From: an uncultured Selenomonadaceae bacterium
GTDB taxonomy: Bacteria > Bacillota > Negativicutes > Selenomonadales > Selenomonadaceae
Reading direction: 5' to 3'
Assembly: GCA_910579115.1 (NCBI GenBank)
Contig: CAJTSO010000076.1
Location: 1 to 5,996 of the forward strand
Length of the DNA: 5,996 bases
Shown here: in pieces, positions 1-4,652 of the stretch
Position numbering within the stretch: position 1 is the first letter of the stretch
Layout: each line of letters opens with the position of its first letter
The notes under the pieces: model-generated
Database searches by the model: none
Told to the model about the DNA's origin: nothing
Seen by the model: the letters and a program-made list of their open reading frames with translations, nothing else
Program-made: the position numbers and the translations under genes

Positions 1-36
1 ACTTAGCGATTGCTGAGCCGCAAGACGATAGCAGAG

Positions 37-86
37 CTTAGTAGTTTGTAAGAGCAGTCAGTCCGTCAGGACTGACTGAGAGGGCA
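37..86. repeat. Hairpin repeat, copy A
   Basis: A perfect 10-base inverted repeat (CAGTCAGTCC at 55-64, loop GTCA, GGACTGACTG at 69-78) is preceded by CTTAGTAGTTTGTAAGAG and followed by AGAGGGCA. The 25 bases at 37-61 match 99-123 at 21 positions, so this is the first of two diverged direct copies with a 62-base period. There is no T-run after the stem, so it is unlikely to be a simple terminator. It looks like a short interspersed, structured intergenic repeat. Confidence 0.7.
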
Positions 87-98
87 AATAATAAAGGC

Positions 99-190
99 CT
101 TAATAGTTTGCAGGAGCTGTCAGCGAAGCTGACTGAAGGGTGACAGGACAACCCGTCCGCCTTATCTATCCCCTGAAAGGGAGGCTTTTA
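99..190. repeat. Hairpin repeat, copy B (longer, probably decayed element)
   Basis: The core is GTCAGC (119-124), loop GAA, GCTGAC (128-133), followed by TGAAGGGTGACAGGACAACC. A second small hairpin, CCCT-GAA-AGGG (171-181), runs into GAGGCTTTTA. The order (GAGCTGTCAGC hairpin, GACTGAAGGGTGACAGGACAA, variable middle, CCCT/AGGG hairpin, AGGC) matches my memory of a common non-coding repeat in gut Bacillota genomes. That identification is recall, not a search. The copy occupies most of the pepD leader. A weak promoter-like pair inside it (GTGACA 140-145, 17 bases, TATCTA 163-168) has only a 3/6 match at -10. I see no gene anywhere in 1-226. Confidence 0.6.
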
Positions 191-214
191 ATTGTGGCTA
201 AACTCTAAGGAAAG

Positions 215-220
215 AAGGAA
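215..220 (+). promoter_or_regulatory. Shine-Dalgarno site fixing the TTG start of pepD
   Basis: AAGGAA ends six bases before TTG at 227, which is ideal spacing. This supports TTG as the initiator. The protein from this codon begins MKNWKEE and its length fits the family. Confidence 0.7.
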
Positions 221-226
221 TACAGC

Positions 227-1684
227 TTGAAGAACTGGAAAGAAGAAGCCATTATTGACGAGGTGTTAGCGGAATTTGCCGAGCTGGCAAAAATCCCCCG
301 GCCCTCCGGCCATGAAAAAGCGGCAGGGGATTATCTGGAAGAGCGGTTCAGCCAGCTGGGAGCGGCGGTCAGCCGGGATGAGAAGGGAAACCTCCGGGCA
401 GATTTGCCTGCATCCCCCGGCGGGGAGGAAAAGCCCCGGGTAATCCTCCAGAGCCACATGGATATGGTCTGCGCCGCGGAGCCCGGCCGCCCCTTCAATG
501 CCCTTACGGATCCCATCCGCCTCATCAGGGGAGAGAATACTTTGACTGCCGATGGCACCAGCCTGGGCAGTGACGACGGAACCGGCATCGGGATAATTCT
601 GTACCTTTTCAAGCACCGGGAGGATTTTCTCCATGGCCCTCTGCGGGCCATCATCACCGTTGACGAAGAGGCGGGTATGACGGGGGCGAGGGCCCTGGCG
701 GAGGATTGGCTCACGGATGCCAAGTACCTTCTCAACATCGATTCAGAAAATGTCGATGAGCTTACCATTGGCAGCGCCGGAAGCATAAATCTGGATTTTT
801 TGCGGAAAATCTCCTTTGAGCCAATCAGCCCCCGGGAGGGTAGCGCCTTTGAAATAAAGCTTTCCGGGCTCCTGGGGGGCCATTCCGGCGAATGTATCGG
901 CCTGGGACGGGGAAACGCCCTGCGGATCATGGCCTTCTTCCTTACGGAGCTGGCGGCTTCCGCCGTGGACTACCGCCTGGCTTCCTTTGAGGGGGGCGAT
1001 GCCCGGAATGCAATTCCTGCCGAGGCGGCGGCGGTAATCGTCACAACCTCCCTGGAAGCGGAGTTGAAGAAAATCGGGAAAAAACTGCAAAAGCTCTACC
1101 CGGCGGATAAGGGAGGCGTCGTGACGGTCAGGAGCGTACCGCTGCCCGCTGCGGCCGCCGGAGCGGAGGATACCCTTGCCCTTATCGGCCTGCTTACGAA
1201 CCTGCATACCGGCGTATACAGTATGTCCCCGGAAGTGCCCGGGCTGGTTGAAACCTCCGCCAACATCGGGCAGGTTATCTGGCCAGAGCAGTCAGAGGAG
1301 GGGACGGCCCGGGTGACCTTTATGCCCCGGTCTGCTATTGACGGGCGGCTGGCGGAATTTCGGATGAGCGGGGCCCTGCTGGCCGCCGCCACCGGCTGGC
1401 AGCTGGAAGCGGGAGAGATTTCCCCCGGCTGGGCGCCCCGGACGGAAAGCTCCCTGGCGGAAGTAATCAGCCGGGTGTACCGGGAGCAGAACGGCGCGCC
1501 CATGAAGGTGGGAGCCATCCACGCCGGGCTGGAATGCGGCTTCCATGCAAGAAAAGCCCCCGAGCTTGATATAGTTTCCATCGGGGTTACCACTCGGGAC
1601 ATCCACAGCCCCAGAGAGACGCTGGAGCTGGATACGGTGCCGGTAGAGGTAAAGTTGATTGCCAGGAGTATTGAGGAGCTGTGA
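227..1684 (+). CDS. pepD: Aminoacyl-histidine (Xaa-His) dipeptidase, M20 metallopeptidase
   Basis: This is a cytosolic di-zinc dipeptidase that cleaves carnosine-like and other dipeptides for amino-acid salvage. The 485 residues equal the usual length of bacterial PepD. Visible M20 motifs in order are QSHMDMV (H77 metal ligand, D79), LGSDDGTG (D116 bridging metal ligand), VDEEAG (E147 catalytic base, E148 ligand), NIDSEN (D172 ligand), the GGHSGE segment near 217-222 that opens the lid domain, IHAGLECG (431-438), and DIHSPRE with H460, the last ligand. Residue roles are assigned by analogy with characterised PepD enzymes. All catalytic positions are present, so it should be active. The start is TTG with a good ribosome site. 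The G+C-rich codon use matches the GNAT and FliB genes. The last codons (GAG CTG TGA) lie in a copy of the hairpin repeat, so the repeat supplies the stop. The only promoter candidate I see is a weak one in the leader repeat. Confidence 0.96.
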   Translation: MKNWKEEAIIDEVLAEFAELAKIPRPSGHEKAAGDYLEERFSQLGAAVSRDEKGNLRADLPASPGGEEKPRVILQSHMDMVCAAEPGRPFNALTDPIRLIRGENTLTADGTSLGSDDGTGIGIILYLFKHREDFLHGPLRAIITVDEEAGMTGARALAEDWLTDAKYLLNIDSENVDELTIGSAGSINLDFLRKISFEPISPREGSAFEIKLSGLLGGHSGECIGLGRGNALRIMAFFLTELAASAVDYRLASFEGGDARNAIPAEAAAVIVTTSLEAELKKIGKKLQKLYPADKGGVVTVRSVPLPAAAAGAEDTLALIGLLTNLHTGVYSMSPEVPGLVETSANIGQVIWPEQSEEGTARVTFMPRSAIDGRLAEFRMSGALLAAATGWQLEAGEISPGWAPRTESSLAEVISRVYREQNGAPMKVGAIHAGLECGFHARKAPELDIVSIGVTTRDIHSPRETLELDTVPVEVKLIARSIEEL

Positions 1685-1705
1685 CCGAAGGTGACTGAGG
1701 GGTGA
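1675..1705. repeat. Partial hairpin repeat (copy C) overlapping the pepD 3' end
   Basis: These 31 bases match 113-143 of copy B at 27 positions. The GAA loop (1687-1689) and the TGACTGA-GGGGTGA flank are kept. One stem pair has changed on both sides (G123-C129 becomes C1685-G1691), while another is now a G-G mismatch (1683/1693). The changed base G1683 is the middle base of the pepD stop TGA (1682-1684). Similarity ends after 1705, so only the left part of the element is present. Confidence 0.65.
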
Positions 1706-1771
1706 TGTTAGATGTGTTCGGCCAGGCTTTCGCCCTGACTGCCTGCGATAATCTGTTGCGATATAACATAG

Positions 1772-1801
1772 TTGTAACAGCTTCACTTAATAAGATATAA
1801 T
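1772..1801 (+). promoter_or_regulatory. Sigma-A-type promoter for the secreted-protein unit
   Basis: TTGTAA (1772-1777, 4/6 to TTGACA), an 18-base spacer and a perfect TATAAT (1796-1801) lie in A+T-rich DNA about 95 bases before the ATG at 1897. Transcription would begin near 1808 and give a leader of roughly 90 bases. I see no strong terminator or riboswitch in that leader. Confidence 0.6.
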
Positions 1802-1896
1802 CTTGGGAGAAAATGATTTAAGAGAAAACTATAGCAATCGATGTATATATTGGGAGCAGTGATAAAAAGGAACAATAGTAAAAAGAGTGGTTTTGT

Positions 1897-2379
1897 ATGA
1901 AAAAAATTTTAAGAGGTATGGTTTTTGTATTTGTCATTGTTGGGATTTTTTTATTAGGAGGATTTGACGCAGAAGCTGGTCCAGCGCCTAACTTATCAGC
2001 GGTGCAGATAGTAGAAGTGTGGTCAGATGGAAGTCCAGAAAAGATTGCTGTTAGCCCTAATTATCCTAATAGAGTGGAAAAGGATACTCCTTTACAAGGA
2101 ACAATGTTGTATATTCGGACTAAATTTACTGGTTATCCGAACTGGAGTACAGTTTTTTATAGAGACGGTTCCAGTACTGGTCATCCGTATGCCTATACGG
2201 AAACTGAAAAGAAAGGGATCGGAAATATTGTTACCGGGTGGTATCAAACAGTAAAAATACCGTTCAAGGCGCTTAGCGATTATCCGACGATTTGTGTAAC
2301 AGCTTCGTCAATAAATGGCGGAGGTACGTGCATTGGTGACAGGGATTCATATTCAAAGGTGAATTTAGAAAGGAGGTAG
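1897..2379 (+). CDS. Small secreted protein of unknown function (signal peptide, two cysteines)
   Basis: I do not recognise this 160-residue product with confidence. The N-terminus is a textbook Sec signal peptide: MKKILRG, a hydrophobic core from about 8 to 22, and a likely signal peptidase I site after AEA (residue 27). The mature part is about 133 residues, rich in Tyr, Ser, Thr and Gly, with no further membrane segment. Its only cysteines, C133 and C145, sit in ICVTASSINGGGTCIG and could form a disulfide closing a 12-residue turn. The opening of the mature part (APNLSAVQIVEVWSDG) faintly recalls small exported YolA/DUF4879-like proteins, but that is not enough to assign a family. The ribosome site is weak (GAGTGG, 1885-1890). 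Codon use is much richer in A+T than pepD, suggesting acquisition by transfer. The next reading frame's strong ribosome site overlaps the end of this gene, so the two are probably co-transcribed. Confidence 0.8.
   Translation: MKKILRGMVFVFVIVGIFLLGGFDAEAGPAPNLSAVQIVEVWSDGSPEKIAVSPNYPNRVEKDTPLQGTMLYIRTKFTGYPNWSTVFYRDGSSTGHPYAYTETEKKGIGNIVTGWYQTVKIPFKALSDYPTICVTASSINGGGTCIGDRDSYSKVNLERR
2370..2376 (+). promoter_or_regulatory. Strong Shine-Dalgarno over the stop of the secreted-protein gene
   Basis: AAGGAGG runs up to the TAG stop at 2377-2379. It is the best ribosome site in the window. The start it serves at ideal spacing is GTG at 2384 (seven bases), not the ATG at 2452, which is 75 bases away. 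Confidence 0.65.
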
Positions 2380-2383
2380 TTGT

Positions 2384-2440
2384 GTGGGAGTCGATGTCGG
2401 AGCGATAAGCGCGTGTAAACCACAGAGCGCGTATATCTGA
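2384..2440 (+). CDS. 18-codon ORF: leader peptide or severed N-terminus of the next ORF
   Basis: From GTG 2384 the frame reads MGVDVGAISACKPQSAYI and stops at TGA 2438-2440. The strong AAGGAGG makes initiation here likely. The ORF ends 11 bases before the ATG of the 60-codon ORF and is in a different frame. Two readings fit. It may be a leader peptide whose translation opens the downstream start. Or it may be the original N-terminus of one gene of about 80 codons, broken by a small indel: removing one AT from the TATAT run at 2432-2436 joins ...QSAY directly to LISNAMSHQ. I cannot decide from one sequence. Confidence 0.35.
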   Translation: MGVDVGAISACKPQSAYI

Positions 2441-2446
2441 TATCTA

Positions 2447-2479
2447 ATGCCATGTCGCATCAATTATCCGATATGGCAT
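2447..2479 (+). promoter_or_regulatory. Hairpin enclosing the start codon at 2452
   Basis: ATGCCATGTCG (2447-2457) pairs with CGATATGGCAT (2469-2479) over 11 positions, ten Watson-Crick and one G-U, with an 11-base loop. The ATG at 2452-2454 is inside the left arm and no Shine-Dalgarno precedes it. In RNA this would hide the start until a ribosome on the 18-codon ORF disturbs it. As DNA it could instead be an operator, or part of the structure may be chance. Confidence 0.4.
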
Positions 2480-2634
2480 ATAATGGATTAACAGCAGAGC
2501 GGTATCGCTTATTAGTGCAGTATCGGGCGGATGCGATTGATCGTATATTGGACAGGGCGAAAGAGAATTTAGATGAGACACGACGCCGACAAATAGAGTT
2601 GGCGAATCAAGACTTTTTATTACATAAACACTAA
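2452..2634 (+). CDS. Small helical charged protein of unknown function (possible fragment)
   Basis: This is a 60-residue reading frame that I do not recognise. The composition looks protein-like: a short N-terminal part (MSHQLSDMAYNGLTAERY), then a long, strongly charged amphipathic helix from about 20 to 55 (RADAIDRILDRAKENL, ETRRRQIELANQ), with no cysteine, signal or membrane segment. It could be a small helical regulatory or phage-type protein. The ATG has no ribosome site and lies in a hairpin. The frame stays open upstream to the TAA at 2416-2418, so the true N-terminus may be elsewhere, for example through a frameshift from the 18-codon ORF. The stop is followed at once by a strong terminator, which places it last in the unit that begins at the 1772 promoter. 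Base composition is A+T-rich, like the secreted-protein gene. Confidence 0.5.
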   Translation: MSHQLSDMAYNGLTAERYRLLVQYRADAIDRILDRAKENLDETRRRQIELANQDFLLHKH

Positions 2635-2670
2635 AGGTTCCCCTGCCTGTATAAGGCAGGGGAACTTTAT
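2634..2670 (+). terminator. Strong rho-independent terminator (possibly bidirectional)
   Basis: GTTCCCCTGCCT (2637-2648) pairs perfectly with AGGCAGGGGAAC (2654-2665) around loop GTATA, followed by TTTAT. AAAG before the stem can extend the pairing and gives a short T-run on the other strand. It begins at the stop of the 60-codon ORF and insulates the GNAT gene. Confidence 0.85.
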
Positions 2671-2690
2671 ACTTGAATGGAGGCTGAATT

Positions 2691-3197
2691 ATGGATATTG
2701 AAATCAGGCCGGTAAAGGTTGAAGATGAAGTAGAAATGCAAGCCGTTTACCACATAGAGGACAAGTGCTTTCCCAAAGCCGAGCAGGACAGCCGGGAAAC
2801 GATCTACCGGCGGGCAAAAAACTGTCCGGATTTTTTCTGGGTGGCGGTAAACCGGGAAGATGGGAAGCTCGCCGGTTTTCTCAACGGGATGCCCGTGAAG
2901 CAGTCCCAGTACACGGAGGATGTATTTACAGATTTTTCCCTATACGCGCCGGAGGGCCCCTGGGTAATGGCCATAAGCCTGAACGTGGACCCGGCTTACC
3001 GGCGGCAGGACATCGCCAGAAAGCTCCTGAATTTCGCTCTGAATGAATTGCGGCAGCGGCAGAAATATTCGGGAATGGTCTTTATCTGCAAGGAGCACCG
3101 GGTACCGTATTTTTCCTCCTTCGGCGCGATTGATGAGGGAATTTCGGAGTGTCAGCATGGAGGCGCTTTCTGGCACCAGATGCGGCAGCTTTTTTGA
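2691..3197 (+). CDS. GNAT N-acetyltransferase, arylalkylamine-acetyltransferase-like
   Basis: This is an acetyl-CoA-dependent N-acetyltransferase of 168 residues, the normal size for a one-domain GNAT. Family marks in order are EDKCFPKAE (23-31, typical of AANAT-like members), FFWVAV and GKLAGFLNG (beta strands, 48-66), motif A SLNVDPAYRRQDIARKLL (96-113, pyrophosphate loop of the acetyl-CoA site), and the C-terminal CKEHRVPYFSSFGA (133-146) followed by EGIS and HGGAFWHQM. Y140 is at the usual general-acid position. An oddity is that the loop reads RRQDIA, with Asp107 where the family normally has Gly. Substrate is unknown; small aromatic or alkyl amines are likely from family resemblance. 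The start is supported by GGAGG (2679-2683), seven bases before ATG. No clear promoter lies between the upstream terminator and the gene, although TATACT at 2668-2673 could be an isolated -10. Confidence 0.92.
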   Translation: MDIEIRPVKVEDEVEMQAVYHIEDKCFPKAEQDSRETIYRRAKNCPDFFWVAVNREDGKLAGFLNGMPVKQSQYTEDVFTDFSLYAPEGPWVMAISLNVDPAYRRQDIARKLLNFALNELRQRQKYSGMVFICKEHRVPYFSSFGAIDEGISECQHGGAFWHQMRQLF

Positions 3198-3204
3198 GAT
3201 CAGC

Positions 3205-3238
3205 GGCGGAAGGCAGCGGTTTTTTCCGGCCGTTTTTT
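3205..3238 (+). terminator. Probable terminator after the GNAT gene
   Basis: GGC-AG-CGG (3212-3219) can pair with CCGGCC (3226-3231) around a TTTTTT loop with a two-base bulge, followed by G and a run of six T (3233-3238). A competing fold uses GGCGGAA (3205-3211) with TTCC-G-GCC. The stem is imperfect but the U-run is good, and it starts just after the GNAT stop. Confidence 0.5.
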
Positions 3239-3250
3239 CACGAGTCATAT

Positions 3251-3265
3251 TGTAGTAAAATAACC
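3251..3265. repeat. Direct repeat, left copy, before the FliB-like gene
   Basis: TGTAGTAAAATA (3251-3262) recurs exactly at 4456-4467, and the next three bases differ at one position (ACC versus TCC). The two copies bracket the FliB-like gene about 1.2 kb apart. This copy lies 20 bases before the ATG and contains a -10-like TAAAAT (3256-3261) without a convincing -35. Confidence 0.4.
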
Positions 3266-3284
3266 TGACAGGACGGATGGTATC

Positions 3285-4460
3285 ATGACCAATTCAGCGG
3301 GTTTTGCCTGGCAGCCCCGATATGTTTCAAGGTTTCTCTGCGACGGTTCAAAGTGTGATTCCCTGTGCTGCCGGGCCTGGGATATTACCGTCGATGACGG
3401 GACTTACGAAAGGTACCGGCAGCTGGAAGATCCCGCCGGCAAAAAATTTATTCTTAATAACATCAAAAATCTGCCCGGGGGCAGCGGCCGCCTGATCAAA
3501 ATGGACCGGACAAAGGTCTGCCCCTTCCTCTGCAACGATTTACTGTGCCATATCCAGCGGAGCTACGGGGCGGAAGCCCTGTCCCAAACCTGCCGGAGCT
3601 TTCCCCGGCACCTGGTCCAGCTGTACAGCTTTCATCTCAGGTCATTGAGTATGGTCTGCCCGGTGGCCGCCAGTCTGGCCCTGCTGCCCGCCGGAGCCAT
3701 GACCATGGAGCCGGTTGGCCGGTCGGGAGAGGATACCGGCTGGGAATCTCTGAATTTTGAGCGCAATGAGAAATCCGAGGCCCTTTCCCGGCTGATTGAA
3801 GGGATTGTCCTGGGCGGAATATCCATCCTGCAAAACAAGATCTACACCAGAGAGCAGCGGCTGTTTATTCTGGGGCTTTACCTGGACAGGGCGGACGAAT
3901 TGCTGAAGCAGGAAAATGCCATCGAGCTCGTGGCCGGCCTTACCAAAACATATCAGACAGAGGGCTTCCGACAGGAGCTCCGCCCTGTCTTCGGGGCCTT
4001 TGCCTTTGATGGGAAGGGACACGCCGCCTTTATGCAGGAATTGATAAATGGGCTGAGGGCAAAGGATATTCTGCCGGATACAGCTTTGCAAGAGGACTTC
4101 CCCCCGTTTCCAGCCCACTTTCCGGCGGTTCACTTCACACCGGATGCAACCGGCGGCAACATGCTGGACAACCTTCTGGCGCAGGAATTTATCCATCATG
4201 GCTATCCCTTCCGGGTAGACGACACCCTGATGCACAATTACCTGATTTTTTTGCAGAGCTGGGCCCTGTGGCGATACTGGCTTTTCAATGCGCATCGGAA
4301 AGCAAACGGCCCCCTGAGCCCCCGGGGATTTATCAGGGCGGCGGGAGAATACTGCAAGGTGGCCGACCATACGAAAGGCTACGCGGAGGTATTGAGCCAG
4401 CTGGCGGAAAAATACCGGGATACCCCAATGTTGCTTATTCAAAAGCTGATTTGGCTGTAG
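3285..4460 (+). CDS. fliB: FliB-like Cys-rich protein (flagellin lysine-N-methylase family)
   Basis: FliB proteins methylate surface lysines of flagellin, and many homologues outside flagellar loci have no proven target. The 391 residues fit the family. The diagnostic N-terminal cysteine region is complete: YVSRFLCDGSKCDSLCCRAW gives C19, C24, C28 and C29; CPFLCNDLLCHIQ gives C79, C83 and C88; LSQTCRSFPRH gives C103; and LSMVCP gives C125. These cysteines probably bind a metal or iron-sulfur cluster (inference from the pattern). The rest, about 130-391, is mostly helical with no further motif I can name. The residue after the last CP is Val where I expect Glu in relatives. No flagellin or other flagellar gene is in view, so the methylase role is only the family's name. 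The start has a mediocre ribosome site (GGACGG/GGATGG just upstream). Codon use matches pepD and GNAT. Confidence 0.82.
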   Translation: MTNSAGFAWQPRYVSRFLCDGSKCDSLCCRAWDITVDDGTYERYRQLEDPAGKKFILNNIKNLPGGSGRLIKMDRTKVCPFLCNDLLCHIQRSYGAEALSQTCRSFPRHLVQLYSFHLRSLSMVCPVAASLALLPAGAMTMEPVGRSGEDTGWESLNFERNEKSEALSRLIEGIVLGGISILQNKIYTREQRLFILGLYLDRADELLKQENAIELVAGLTKTYQTEGFRQELRPVFGAFAFDGKGHAAFMQELINGLRAKDILPDTALQEDFPPFPAHFPAVHFTPDATGGNMLDNLLAQEFIHHGYPFRVDDTLMHNYLIFLQSWALWRYWLFNAHRKANGPLSPRGFIRAAGEYCKVADHTKGYAEVLSQLAEKYRDTPMLLIQKLIWL

Positions 4461-4470
4461 TAAAATATCC
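4456..4470. repeat. Direct repeat, right copy, over the stop of the FliB-like gene
   Basis: TGTAGTAAAATA (4456-4467) covers the TAG stop codon (4458-4460) and is identical to 3251-3262. The junction to A+T-rich DNA begins here. Confidence 0.4.
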
Positions 4471-4485
4471 GAAAATGTGAGAAAA

Positions 4486-4514
4486 TTGTTTGGGCTTAGG
4501 AAATTGGCTATACT
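4486..4514 (+). promoter_or_regulatory. Sigma-A-type promoter of the tcmP operon
   Basis: TTGTTT (4486-4491), exactly 17 bases, then TATACT (4509-4514, 5/6). Transcription would begin near 4521, leaving a leader of about 130 bases before ATG 4653. No terminator separates it from the FliB-like gene, so read-through is also possible. Confidence 0.6.
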
Positions 4515-4527
4515 ATGTGGTATAGTA
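4508..4527. promoter_or_regulatory. Operator-like palindrome overlapping the -10
   Basis: CTATAC (4508-4513) and GTATAG (4520-4525) form a perfect dyad with a six-base centre. TACTAT (4511-4516) and ATAGTA (4522-4527) form a second, overlapping dyad. It covers the -10 box and the predicted start point, the classic place for a repressor site. No repressor gene is visible in the window. Confidence 0.45.
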
Positions 4528-4642
4528 GATTGTGAAATGCTTTGATGATATAAACACAGACAGGCCTATCTATTCGATTGATATTGAACACCCCTATCAA
4601 ACTTGATTTTAATAAGATAACCCGATATACAATGAAGACTGT

Positions 4643-4647
4643 GAGGG
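4643..4647 (+). promoter_or_regulatory. Shine-Dalgarno deciding the tcmP start at 4653
   Basis: GAGGG ends five bases before ATG 4653. The longer reading from TTG 4578 and the ATG at 4632 have no comparable site, so I prefer the shorter protein. Confidence 0.55.
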
Positions 4648-4652
4648 ATTTT

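Noticed and set aside
3..41. Open frame from the left edge ending in TAG, possible tail of an upstream gene (reads LAIAEPQDDSRA)
   Set aside because: Only 12 codons, no recognisable motif, and adjacent to repeats; not enough to call a gene.
37..143. CRISPR-like direct repeats in the left leader
   Set aside because: Only two diverged copies with internal hairpins and no regular unique spacers; a third copy lies far away at the pepD end.
140..168. Promoter-like GTGACA-17-TATCTA in the pepD leader
   Set aside because: The -35 is good (5/6) but the -10 matches only 3/6 and overlaps the repeat element; too weak to list as a feature.
1723..1745. CAGGC/GCCTG inverted repeat after pepD as a terminator
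   Set aside because: Five-base stem, 13-base loop and no T-run.
1773..2306. TGTAACAGCTTC at both 1773-1784 and 2295-2306
   Set aside because: Twelve-base identity, but one copy is in a promoter and the other inside a coding region, with flanks that do not match; probably chance.
3642..4442. Long reverse-strand frame of 266 codons opposite the FliB-like gene
   Set aside because: Antisense shadow of a G+C-rich gene; no motif in its translation, while the + strand frame has the full FliB cysteine signature. The same applies to the reverse frames over pepD and tcmP.
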